Assembly: GCF_900497595.1 (NCBI RefSeq) | Contig: NZ_UFQO01000004.1 | Location: forward strand, 1 to 64,000 | Direction: 5' to 3' | DNA from: Treponema pectinovorum | GTDB lineage: Bacteria; Spirochaetota; Spirochaetia; Treponematales; Treponemataceae | Length of the DNA: 64,000 nucleotides | Shown: positions 53,131-61,361 of the stretch, one piece after another | Layout of the letters: every line of letters starts with the position of its first letter | Position numbering within the stretch: the stretch's first letter is position 1 | Position numbers and translations under genes: made by a program | Notes under the pieces: generated by a model | Seen by the model: the letters and a program-made list of their open reading frames with translations, nothing else | Database searches by the model: none | Told to the model about the DNA's origin: nothing

Positions 53131-53394
53131 TGTGTGACTGTGCGTAAGGGATTGATGTCAACTAAAAACGTCCGTGTTTTTAGTTGACTGACAGTTTTTT
53201 CAAAACTGTCGATATTTGGTTATAGGTCGCACATCCTTGTGCGACTGTGCGTAAGGGATTGTAGGGGCGGCACAGCCGTCGACCGCAGGAGCGCAAGTGA
53301 CGAGGACGATGTAGCGAAAGCGGAACCCCGAAAAGCCCGACCCTTTGTGTAAGCAAAGGGGTACGCCCTGAATTTTATAATGTCTATAAATATG
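53131..53394 (-). repeat. Mosaic hairpin repeat, copy C2 (left flank of hipBA)
   Basis: On the minus strand: TTTATAGACATTATAAAAT (shared with C1), GGGCGTACCCCTTTGC with inverted CAAAGGGT, core TCG...CGA (53279-53309), GTCGCACA/TGTGCGAC, GACAGTTTT/AAAACTGTC (53190-53210) and the 13-bp stem GTCAACTAAAAAC around ACGGAC (53157-53188). Positions 53249-53370 are nearly identical to 55142-55264 beyond hipA, in the same orientation. With the terminator it accounts for the gap between the giant gene and hipB. Confidence 0.85.
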
Positions 53395-53415
53395 TACAAA
53401 ATGCGTGATAATGTA

Positions 53416-53421
53416 TATAAT
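53416..53421 (+). promoter_or_regulatory. -10 element of hipBA
   Basis: TATAAT lies 10 bp before the ATG at 53432, with TGTACA 17 bp upstream. The promoter lies right at the outer edge of repeat C2. Confidence 0.45.
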
Positions 53422-53431
53422 TATTGATGTT

Positions 53432-53746
53432 ATGGGTAGAAATTCTGTTGTTTTGTTGCCAGCGGTTCAGAATGTGCTCGCGGAATTTGGTGAAAATATT
53501 AAGCTGGCGCGTTTAAGACGTGGGCTTTCCTGCGAACTTGTTGCGGAACGAGCGGGAATAAGCCGAGCGACTCTTGTAAATGTCGAAAAAGGTCTTCCGT
53601 CTGTCGCGATGGGGATATACATATCCGTTCTGAATGCTCTGGGTCTTGAAAAAGATATGCTTCTTGTTGCTAAGGATGATGAATTGGGTCGAAAACTTCA
53701 GGACTTGCAGCTTGTAACAAGAAAAAGGGCACCTAAGGGAAACTGA
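53432..53746 (+). CDS. hipB: HipB-like antitoxin, HTH_3/XRE regulator
   Basis: About 104 residues. A helix-turn-helix of the Cro/C1 type spans about 20-80, with IKLARLRRGLSCELVAERAG and ISRATLVNVEKGLPSVAMG. It lies directly before a HipA kinase gene, so a HipB-type antitoxin and autorepressor is the best reading. The longest frame starts at GTG 53405, but TATAAT and the predicted transcription start fall inside that extension. The family-like start MGRNSVVLLPA at 53432 is preferred. There is no ribosome binding site. 90 bp separate it from hipA. Confidence 0.85.
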   Translation: MGRNSVVLLPAVQNVLAEFGENIKLARLRRGLSCELVAERAGISRATLVNVEKGLPSVAMGIYISVLNALGLEKDMLLVAKDDELGRKLQDLQLVTRKRAPKGN

Positions 53747-53836
53747 AATCTTGTTTCTGAAAAAGCTCTTGGGAAGCGGTAAATTGGGAGAGTGTTTTGA
53801 TGTTCATCTTAGACGCTGATTTTTATAGGAAAATAA

Positions 53837-55084
53837 ATGGGTAAAAATATTTTTGTTTATGCTGATTGGGAATCTTTTTCCACCCCAGCGCTTATTGGTG
53901 TTCTTAATGCAGATTTGCTTAGGGGAAAGGAAATATTTTCGTTTGAGTATGATTCTCAATGGCTTAAGAGTCAACGATTTTTTTTGGATCCTGATTTAAT
54001 GTTTTATAAGGGGCGTCAATATACCCCACAGGATAAAAGCTTATTTGGAATATTTACCGATTCCTGCCCAGACAGATGGGGAAGACTTTTAATGACTCGT
54101 CGTGAAGCGATTTTGGCAAGGGAAGAAAAGCGTACTCCCAAAAAATTAGTTGAAAGCGATTTTTTACTTGGAATACAAGATTCAGCCAGAATGGGTGCGT
54201 TGAGATTTAAAACTGATTTGGATGCTGCTTTTTTAGCGGAAGGTTCAAAAGATTCGATTCCTGTCTGGACTTCGATTAGAGAACTTGAACAGGCATCTTA
54301 TATTTTTGAAAAAGAAGATTCATCATTAGAAGATGAAAAAAAATGGTTAAAAATATTGTTACAGCCGGGTTCTTCTTTGGGTGGTGCGCGTCCGAAGGCA
54401 ACTGTTCAGGATTTTGATGGCAATTTATGGATAGCAAAGTTTCCCTCAAAGCATGATGAATATGATATGGGTGCGTGGGAAATGGTTACCCATGAACTTG
54501 CTCTTATTTGTGGATTAAATGTCCCTGAAGCAAAGTGCGAAAGTTTTTCAAAAAATGGCAGTACCTTCCTTGTGAAGCGATTTGATCGCACCGTTGAAAA
54601 AAAACGCATTCATTTTGTCTCGGCGATGACTGTTCTTGGAAAAACTGACGGAAACGATGCCCAGGACGGGACAAGTTATCTTGATATTGCGCAGTGCATA
54701 CAGCAGCAAGGCTCCAAGCCTAAAGAAGATTTAACGGAACTGTGGAAGAGAATTGTCTTCAGCATTGCCGTAACAAATACTGATGATCATTTAAGAAATC
54801 ACGGTTTTTTATTTGACGGAAAAGGATTGCGATTGTCGCCGATGTATGATGTGAATCCGAACCCCGACGGCGTTGGACTTTCTTTAAATATTGATGAAAT
54901 GAATAATTCTCTTGATTTCGAACTTGCGATCGAAGCGTCAAAATATTTTGGCATAAAAAAAGATGACGCTGCAAAAATCGCTACAAACATTCAAAATGAG
55001 ATACGGCAATGGAAAAATATTGCGGAACACCTGAATCTTTCAAAGATGAGTATTCTGCGTATGGAAGGGTGTTTTAGGATATAG
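53837..55084 (+). CDS. hipA: HipA-family serine/threonine kinase toxin
   Basis: 415 residues, close to E. coli HipA. The N-terminal domain (about 1-110) is followed by the kinase core: the P-loop-like SSLGGARPKATV near 179-190, substrate/ATP lysine in WIAKFPS, the catalytic loop NTDDHLRNHGF near 314-324 and the metal Asp in MYDVNPNP near 337. All expected catalytic residues are visible, so it looks active. HipA of E. coli phosphorylates glutamyl-tRNA synthetase and causes persistence; other families hit other targets. AGGA lies before the ATG. The TAG stop directly abuts repeat copy C3. Confidence 0.93.
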   Translation: MGKNIFVYADWESFSTPALIGVLNADLLRGKEIFSFEYDSQWLKSQRFFLDPDLMFYKGRQYTPQDKSLFGIFTDSCPDRWGRLLMTRREAILAREEKRTPKKLVESDFLLGIQDSARMGALRFKTDLDAAFLAEGSKDSIPVWTSIRELEQASYIFEKEDSSLEDEKKWLKILLQPGSSLGGARPKATVQDFDGNLWIAKFPSKHDEYDMGAWEMVTHELALICGLNVPEAKCESFSKNGSTFLVKRFDRTVEKKRIHFVSAMTVLGKTDGNDAQDGTSYLDIAQCIQQQGSKPKEDLTELWKRIVFSIAVTNTDDHLRNHGFLFDGKGLRLSPMYDVNPNPDGVGLSLNIDEMNNSLDFELAIEASKYFGIKKDDAAKIATNIQNEIRQWKNIAEHLNLSKMSILRMEGCFRI

Positions 55085-55264
55085 TGCGACTGTGCGTAAG
55101 GAGCTCTACTTGTAGCCCCGAAGCCCTCCTGCGAGCTTACAGCGTAAGGGATTGTAGGGGCGGCACAGCCGTCGACCGCAGGAGCGCACAGCGACGAGGA
55201 CGATGTAGCGTTAGCGGAACCCCGAAAAGCCCGACCCTTTGTGTAAGCAAAGGGGTACGCCCTG
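55084..55264 (-). repeat. Mosaic hairpin repeat, copy C3 (right flank of hipBA)
   Basis: It begins at the last base of the hipA stop codon with GTGCGACTGTGCGTAAGG, also seen in C2. It has the CTGTAAGCTCGCAGG module, the core TCG...CGA (55172-55203) and the GGGCGTACCCC end with CAAAGGGT inverted repeat (minus-strand reading). Positions 55142-55264 repeat 53249-53370 with few changes. Confidence 0.85.
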
Positions 55265-55328
55265 CTTTTTTATATATATTCTGAAAATCTATTAAGGTTG
55301 GTTAAATGACTCAAGTGTTTTTTTTGTG

Positions 55329-55334
55329 TATAGT
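55329..55334 (+). promoter_or_regulatory. -10 element of hslO, leaderless arrangement
   Basis: TATAGT lies 6 bp before the ATG at 55341; no ribosome binding site is present. Confidence 0.45.
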
Positions 55335-55340
55335 AATGGC

Positions 55341-56315
55341 ATGGTAAAAGAAGAAATTACTGATAAAGAATTGCTTTCTCATTTGGATAAAATTCACAAA
55401 GACGAGATGACTATTTTTGTTATGGCGGACGGTCTTATTCGTGGAGCGTTTTTTAATGCGACTCATCTTGTTAATCAGATGAGGGCGAATCATCATCTTG
55501 GTATTCTTGAAACTCTTGTGCTTGGACAGGCTGAAATTTGCGCTGCATTGATGATTCCCACTATGAAAGGGCGGGAACATCTTACTTTTAGATACGAGTG
55601 CCAAGGTCCTGCGGTTGGTTTTTCTGTAGAAGCGGACAGCACTGGTTATGTTCGCGGTCATCTTTTGCAAAATCCGATTCCGCTTGAAAAACCTCTTGAA
55701 AACTGGGATTTGTCTTCTTTTTTTGGTGAGGGAACTGTAACTGTTACTCGCATGGGCGAAGGCATGAAAACTCCGCAAGTTGGAATTACTCCTATTGTTT
55801 ACAAAAATATTGCTCAGGACTTGACTTATTATTTTGCTCAAAGCGAGCAGATTCATTCCGCTTTTAATACTAGCATTCAATTTGACGAAAAAGGCAGGGT
55901 TGTCGGTGCCGGCGGAATGTTTTTGCAGGTTATGCCAAAGGCTGGCGGTAAATCCGCTTTAAAAACTGAGCAGGTTGAAAACGATATTGAAAAAGAAAAT
56001 GCGGAAAAAGAAAAACTTCTGGCACGTGTCGAAAATGCTTTTTCTGCAATGCCATCTATTGGTAAGTGGTTTGCCGAAGGCGGCGATATGGAAGACGTTA
56101 TTTATGGTCTTTTTAGGGAATTTAATCCTTGTGCAGTTTTAAGCCGGGATATAATTTTTGATTGTCCTTGCAGCAAAGAATATTATGCAAAGCAAATTAA
56201 AAATCTTCCAAAATCGGAACTTGCGGATATAATAGCAAACGATTCTGAACCGCTTAAGATTATCTGCCACAACTGTGGTTCTACTTATGATATTATGAAG
56301 TCGGATTTGGTTTAA
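55341..56315 (+). CDS. hslO: Redox-regulated chaperone Hsp33
   Basis: Holdase chaperone switched on by oxidative unfolding. About 324 residues, slightly longer than E. coli Hsp33 (292). The N-terminal core has ATHLVNQMRANHHLG and LGQAEICAALM. The C-terminal zinc switch has its four cysteines in CPC and ICHNC, preceded by Cys in FNPCAV. The longest frame starts at GTG 55326, five codons earlier, but that codon lies before the TATAGT hexamer. MVKEEITDKELL at 55341 is more likely. It is a single gene, relevant to an anaerobe meeting oxygen, together with trxA. Confidence 0.92.
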   Translation: MVKEEITDKELLSHLDKIHKDEMTIFVMADGLIRGAFFNATHLVNQMRANHHLGILETLVLGQAEICAALMIPTMKGREHLTFRYECQGPAVGFSVEADSTGYVRGHLLQNPIPLEKPLENWDLSSFFGEGTVTVTRMGEGMKTPQVGITPIVYKNIAQDLTYYFAQSEQIHSAFNTSIQFDEKGRVVGAGGMFLQVMPKAGGKSALKTEQVENDIEKENAEKEKLLARVENAFSAMPSIGKWFAEGGDMEDVIYGLFREFNPCAVLSRDIIFDCPCSKEYYAKQIKNLPKSELADIIANDSEPLKIICHNCGSTYDIMKSDLV

Positions 56316-56432
56316 TTTTTTGCATTTAACTTTTATTTTGCGGTTGGCGTTGCCACTTATGAATGTAAAGTTTTTTGCCGATATTTTATTATAAAAATGT
56401 TCTTGTCGTTTTGACAGGTTGACGAGGTTTTT

Positions 56433-57839
56433 ATGTTTAAAGCTCAAAGACGTATTTTTCTTGTTGTGATTTATATTTTTGTCGCTTTGATTTTCCTTTC
56501 GCTCGCTGTTTATCTTGTTCCACAGATAAAGATTAATGACTACTCTGGTTATAAAAGTACGTTCCCAACCATTGTAACTGCGATTTTGTTTTGTATTTTG
56601 ATTTTGGCTGCAAGTACTATCTATAAAATGTTACGAATCTATCTTGAAAATAAGGCTATGAGAACTGGAAGTACCGCATTTTTGACAGAATTCACAGAAA
56701 AATTGAAGATGTGCTATTCTTCTGAAGATTTCTACAATCTTATTGGAAAAATTCTAGAAGAAAAGGCGGATTGTTCTGTTATCTATGTGAACAAGGCTAC
56801 AAACTACGTTCTATATAATTCACCAAACAGAATTTCTAGCAACCAAGAATTTATAGATCAGCTTGCAAGAAATTATCCTATAGAATGGGAAGATGGAATT
56901 TTTTTCCTTGGCGAAAATTTTGGTATTGTTTCTACGCATAAGGTTGCACGAGGTTTTTTTATGGCGTGCAATTCGCATCACTTTTATGTGTTTTGCCGCT
57001 ATACAGAAAGGTTTGACTTTGAAATTTTCCCTAAACTTTTTGAAGAACTTCAAAGATTCCAACTGCGTTCACAAACTATCTCTTCACTCTCTGAAATTTC
57101 TGAACTTTCTAACGAATGGGAACAACTTGCAGAAACTCAACGTTCATTTTTGCCACATAAAATGCCAAACACAGACCGCCTCTCTATTGCAGCGTATTTT
57201 AGACCGCTCATAAATGTTTCTGGCGACTACTATTCTGTTCTAAAAATTGATGAGCATAAAACTCTCGTAATGCTGGGAGATGTTTCTGGTAAAGGTCTTG
57301 CCGCTGCGCTTGTCATGGGGTTGGTTATGAACACCGTAAAAATCAAGGAAAATAAAGAAGATTTGCCTAGCATGATTTATGCAATCGATAAATCCATTAA
57401 AGAAATGCATCTGCAAGATAAATATACGGTTCTTTTTTTAGGTATAATAGATACTCAAAAGATGACGATTCGCTATGTAAATGCTTCTATGTCCGACCCT
57501 ATAATAGTAACTCGCTCTCCAGATGGCTACAGAATTAAAGCACTCACATCAAACTGTTCTATTTTAGGGATTATTCCTGTTGAAGATATACAAGTTAACG
57601 AGCAGAGACTCTTTTCTGGAGATTTGATAATGATGGCAAGCGATGGCGTTTCTGAAGTTATGGATGAAAACAAGATTGAACTTGGCGAAACGGAACTTTT
57701 TACAAACACTATAAAAAAGAGTGCTTCAAAATCTCCATCAGAATTCATTGACGATATTGTAAAACTTGTTTTTAGCTACAATAGTGATTCAAAACTTCAC
57801 GACGACTTAACTATGCTTGTTGCAAAAATTCAAGGGTAG
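56433..57839 (+). CDS. SpoIIE-family PP2C serine phosphatase, membrane-anchored
   Basis: 468 residues. Two N-terminal transmembrane helices (about 6-30 and 40-66) are followed by a GAF-like sensor region (about 85-200) and the SpoIIE/RsbU phosphatase domain with GDYYSVLKID, GDVSGKGLAAALVMG (near 282) and the C-terminal DDLTMLVA. The metal-binding Asp residues are all present. Such enzymes dephosphorylate STAS anti-anti-sigma proteins. GAGG lies before the ATG. It is first of four genes: a second SpoIIE phosphatase 10 bp later, a STAS protein and a VanY-like peptidase. Confidence 0.9.
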   Translation: MFKAQRRIFLVVIYIFVALIFLSLAVYLVPQIKINDYSGYKSTFPTIVTAILFCILILAASTIYKMLRIYLENKAMRTGSTAFLTEFTEKLKMCYSSEDFYNLIGKILEEKADCSVIYVNKATNYVLYNSPNRISSNQEFIDQLARNYPIEWEDGIFFLGENFGIVSTHKVARGFFMACNSHHFYVFCRYTERFDFEIFPKLFEELQRFQLRSQTISSLSEISELSNEWEQLAETQRSFLPHKMPNTDRLSIAAYFRPLINVSGDYYSVLKIDEHKTLVMLGDVSGKGLAAALVMGLVMNTVKIKENKEDLPSMIYAIDKSIKEMHLQDKYTVLFLGIIDTQKMTIRYVNASMSDPIIVTRSPDGYRIKALTSNCSILGIIPVEDIQVNEQRLFSGDLIMMASDGVSEVMDENKIELGETELFTNTIKKSASKSPSEFIDDIVKLVFSYNSDSKLHDDLTMLVAKIQG

Positions 57840-57849
57840 GGAGAAAAAG

Positions 57850-60009
57850 ATGATTTACGTAGTTCTTAATCTTGTAATGGCAGTCTATGCTATAGGACTT
57901 GCCTTTTATGTAGACAGACAATCCAAGGAAAAAGTTGCAAATCCTCTTATAATTATGAGCGTATATCTTGCTATAACCTTTGCTTTTGTTGCTCTCACCT
58001 TGCTTGTAAATTCTTTTTTCCCAGACAGACTTCCATTAATGTTTTTTAGAGTATCTTTAATATGCTCTTCAATTTTTGAAATTGAGTTTTGCACATACTG
58101 TATCTTATTTCCATCTTATAGACGCTCTTCGGTTGTTAAGTTTATAAAATGGATCGCGATTCTTTTTGCAGTTTGGTTTTGCTTTACAAAAATTTCTGAC
58201 TTGAACATAACTCAATTTCTTGGATTAAGCGTTGGTTCTACGCCTCTTTTTAAAGGAAAACTCACAAACTATTTTCCTGTAAGCTGGTACGATTTTTATA
58301 GAACTCTTATGAGGTTTATACTTCCTGCTTTAGCAGTTTTGATTATGATTTTGCGTGCAGAAAATCGTGAAGACAGATTGAATATGCAAAAAGCTATAAT
58401 GAATACGATTGCATTAATTGCCGGCTGGTTTGGTATCTACGTTATAACGCAGGCACGTGCTCTTGTTCCTATGTTTGACACCCTTATTCTTGCAGGGCTC
58501 GGTGTAACTCACGTTATACTTTCTTATAGCTTTAATCAAAATTCGCTTTATGATTTTAAATATGTGATTGGAGGTATAATAACCTTTACTGTAAGTTATC
58601 TTTTACCAGCTTTTATAATAGGCTTTTTCTTTTCATTTTTGTGGCCAGTTTTTTTCAACTCGAAATTACTATTTTTTACTTATATTGCACTTGTCATAAT
58701 AATTTGTATAACGATTTCTTATCAAGTTTCAAAGTTTTTGGAAAAAAAACAGTATTTCCGCTCGTTCTTGTATGCTCAAACTTTTGAAGATCAACTTTCA
58801 AAATTGGACTATTCGATAGAACCAGAAGAAATTGTACGCAACGTTAAAAATATATTCGTTCATAATCTTGGACTTTCAAAGATGACGATTTTAATTGAAT
58901 CAGAAAACCTTTTAAAACCCGTATACGAAGAAGAACCTAGTGGAATCGTCTTGGATTTAAAAGATAGAATTATCGATTCCCTTTTAAATCAGGGAAGGAC
59001 AATTATTTTAAAAAGTGATATTGAAAATTCGCATGTTTACCAAAGCGAAAAACAAGAAATCCTTGAGCTTTTTAATAAAACTTCATCGCAAGCTATAATC
59101 TTGCTTGCAGAAGGTAGACGTTTGATAGGTGCTTTGTGTCTTGGCGAAAAAGCAGGCGGTAACATTTACGCTACATACGACTTTAATACTTTTTCTAAAT
59201 TGTATTCATATCTTTTTGTATTTGGATATTACTTAAAAAACATTGCAAACCAAGCGATTGTTGGAACTGTAAACCGTGAAATTAAGATGTCTAATCAGAT
59301 AATTGCGTCCATCCAAGAGAATATGGATCACATCCAAAATTTGAAATTTGACACCGGCTACATAATGGAACACGCGCATAATATTGGAGGTGAATTTATC
59401 GACTTAATTCGCCTTTCGGAAAAACGACATATTTTTGTGTTGGGAGATTTGAGTGGAAAAGGAATTTCTGCATCAATGGGTATGGTAATCACAAAATCTA
59501 TCATACGTACTTATCTTGAAGAAACAAGAGATTTTAAACTGCTCATAGAAAAGGTCAACAATTTTATTCACTCTAATCTACCAAAGGGAACTTTCTTTGA
59601 AGGAGTTTTTGGTCTCATAGATTTTGCAGATGACACAATGTACTATATCAACTGTGGAGTTCCAGCATTATTTTTGTACACCCAATCGTATAACAACGTA
59701 ATTGAAATTCAGGGTGCAGGTCGCGTTCTTGGATTTGTAAAAGATATTGGTAAGTTCATAAAAGTAAAAAAAGTAACGCTTAATCCTGGTGATATTGTTG
59801 TAACTTGTACGGACGGTCTTATAGATTCAAAATCTTTGAGAGGCGAACAATACGGCAAAGAGCGAATTCAGAAGTCTATTACAGAAAGCACTGCTTTTTC
59901 TGCACATAGTATGGCTTATTCGATTTATCAGACAGCGACAGATTTTCTTTCTAAAGAATTGGACGATGACGTTTCAATCCTTGTTATAAAACGGCTCGAA
60001 AATATTTAG
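57850..60009 (+). CDS. Multi-spanning SpoIIE-family PP2C serine phosphatase
   Basis: 719 residues. About eight or nine transmembrane helices fill residues 1-300, a layout like 7TM sensor receptors. A GAF-like domain (about 320-470, with IILLAEGRRLIGALCLGE) and a PP2C phosphatase domain (about 490-718) follow, with GEFIDLIRL, GDLSGKGISASMGMV near 532 and DDDVSILVI at the end. The ATG at 57850 has GGGAGAAAAAG upstream; the longer frame overlaps the previous gene. It would transduce an external or membrane signal to the STAS protein encoded 46 bp downstream. Confidence 0.9.
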   Translation: MIYVVLNLVMAVYAIGLAFYVDRQSKEKVANPLIIMSVYLAITFAFVALTLLVNSFFPDRLPLMFFRVSLICSSIFEIEFCTYCILFPSYRRSSVVKFIKWIAILFAVWFCFTKISDLNITQFLGLSVGSTPLFKGKLTNYFPVSWYDFYRTLMRFILPALAVLIMILRAENREDRLNMQKAIMNTIALIAGWFGIYVITQARALVPMFDTLILAGLGVTHVILSYSFNQNSLYDFKYVIGGIITFTVSYLLPAFIIGFFFSFLWPVFFNSKLLFFTYIALVIIICITISYQVSKFLEKKQYFRSFLYAQTFEDQLSKLDYSIEPEEIVRNVKNIFVHNLGLSKMTILIESENLLKPVYEEEPSGIVLDLKDRIIDSLLNQGRTIILKSDIENSHVYQSEKQEILELFNKTSSQAIILLAEGRRLIGALCLGEKAGGNIYATYDFNTFSKLYSYLFVFGYYLKNIANQAIVGTVNREIKMSNQIIASIQENMDHIQNLKFDTGYIMEHAHNIGGEFIDLIRLSEKRHIFVLGDLSGKGISASMGMVITKSIIRTYLEETRDFKLLIEKVNNFIHSNLPKGTFFEGVFGLIDFADDTMYYINCGVPALFLYTQSYNNVIEIQGAGRVLGFVKDIGKFIKVKKVTLNPGDIVVTCTDGLIDSKSLRGEQYGKERIQKSITESTAFSAHSMAYSIYQTATDFLSKELDDDVSILVIKRLENI

Positions 60010-60055
60010 AGTTTTTGTATTGGTTTCTTTTAATTTTGTAGGAGATTTTTGATTT

Positions 60056-60385
60056 ATGGATAGTTTAAAACTGACAGAAAAATTTGGTTCAAATTATATC
60101 CTTTATGAAGTTTCTGGTGTTATAAACTCTTATACTTTGGATGAGCTAAAGACAAAAATTTATTCAACTGTTGTTAGTTCAAATCTTGTTTTAGATCTTT
60201 CTATGACAGAAGCGATTGATTCGGCAGGAGTTGGTATTATAATGGCAGGATTTAACGATGCACAAGAGTTTTCTCATAAGCTTTATATAATGAACCCTTC
60301 ACCAGCTGTTCGTAAAGCGTTAGATGACACAGGTTTTTCTGATACTTTTTATTTTATACACTCTGTAACAGATGTAACTGACTAA
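60056..60385 (+). CDS. STAS-domain anti-anti-sigma-like protein
   Basis: 109 residues, one STAS domain. The phosphorylatable serine is Ser56 in EAIDSAGVGIIMAG, exactly where SpoIIAA and RsbV are phosphorylated. LVLDLSM and KLYIMNPSPAVRKALDDTG complete the fold. It is the likely substrate of the two upstream phosphatases. No HATPase-type anti-sigma kinase is in the window, so the third partner must be elsewhere. AGGAGA precedes the ATG. The peptidase gene follows after only 1 bp. Confidence 0.93.
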   Translation: MDSLKLTEKFGSNYILYEVSGVINSYTLDELKTKIYSTVVSSNLVLDLSMTEAIDSAGVGIIMAGFNDAQEFSHKLYIMNPSPAVRKALDDTGFSDTFYFIHSVTDVTD

Positions 60386-60386
60386 A

Positions 60387-61268
60387 ATGAAAAAAATAAT
60401 TTTTATTGTACCTTTAGTTTTTTATCTTTTTGGATGTACAAAACTTTTAACTGCGAATGGAATTAAAAATCAAAGTGGAACGATTCATTCATTTTTAGAA
60501 AAAAAATCTGAAAAAACTTCTGTCGACTTAAAAGAAAATTTAAAAAGCGATGCCCAGATAGAAAAATTGCGGCTTGTCCTTTCTAAAATGAGCGAGCGCT
60601 GTAAAAATGCAATTCCAAATGGAGACGCAAACGAATTTTTGGCAGATTTGGATGAAGTTTTAAAAAGCGAAGCGGAATTTAACAGCGATGATTTAAGTCC
60701 ATTTTTCTTAATCGACAAACAGCATCTTGCTCCCGAAAATTACGAGCCAAAAAATCTCATTCATCTCGAAAAAAATCCAGTTTATAACATAAATAAAAAT
60801 AATCTTTATCTTCGCCAGGAAGCCTTTAATGCACTAAAAGAGCTTGCGCAAGCTGCAAAAGAAGATGGAGTTATCTTAACGGTGAGCTCAACATATCGCT
60901 CATACGAGTATCAGGTAAATCTTTTTAATTATTGGGTAAAGGTTGACGGTTTAGAAGAGGCGGAGCGTTCGAGTTCTCGTGCAGGAACGAGCCAGCATCA
61001 ACTTGGGCTTGTCATTGATTTTGCCCCAGTTTCTGATGCGTTTGACCAGACTCCAGCAGGGCAGTGGGTTTTTAAAAATGCTTCAAAGTATGGCTGGAGC
61101 CTCAGTTTTCCAAAAGGCTACGAAGATGTTACTGGCTATAAATGGGAAAGCTGGCATTTTAGATATGTAGGAAAAAAAGCTTGTAAATTTCAGCAAAAGT
61201 GGTTTTCTAACGTGCAGCAGTTTATGATTGAATTTTTAAGCGAATGGAAGAATTGCGACCCAGCTTAA
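60387..61268 (+). CDS. VanY-like D-alanyl-D-alanine carboxypeptidase lipoprotein
   Basis: 293 residues. The signal peptide ends with lipobox LFGC. The M15 peptidase core has SSTYRSYEYQVNLF, the zinc motif TSQHQLGLVIDF (His and Asp) and SWHFRYVG (second His). VanY-type enzymes trim the terminal D-Ala of peptidoglycan stems. A charged linker of about 100 residues precedes the catalytic part. No ribosome binding site is visible and the ATG lies 1 bp past the STAS stop, so it is probably translationally coupled. Wall remodelling may thus be linked to the phosphatase-STAS pathway (inference). Confidence 0.88.
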   Translation: MKKIIFIVPLVFYLFGCTKLLTANGIKNQSGTIHSFLEKKSEKTSVDLKENLKSDAQIEKLRLVLSKMSERCKNAIPNGDANEFLADLDEVLKSEAEFNSDDLSPFFLIDKQHLAPENYEPKNLIHLEKNPVYNINKNNLYLRQEAFNALKELAQAAKEDGVILTVSSTYRSYEYQVNLFNYWVKVDGLEEAERSSSRAGTSQHQLGLVIDFAPVSDAFDQTPAGQWVFKNASKYGWSLSFPKGYEDVTGYKWESWHFRYVGKKACKFQQKWFSNVQQFMIEFLSEWKNCDPA

Positions 61269-61361
61269 AATATCGCGGATAGAATGAAATAAACATTTTA
61301 TTGAAGATTAAAACTGCTATTGCTTTTAATTTTTAACATAAACAAAAAATCCTACAAAATA

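Noticed and set aside
53131-55264. Insertion sequence or integron carrying hipBA
   Set aside because: No transposase, integrase, terminal inverted repeats or target duplication was seen; only the direct repeat copies flank the genes.
55311-55880. 189-codon antisense frame across hslO
   Set aside because: The sense strand encodes an unmistakable Hsp33 with zinc cysteines; the reverse frame is low complexity and Lys/Asn-rich.
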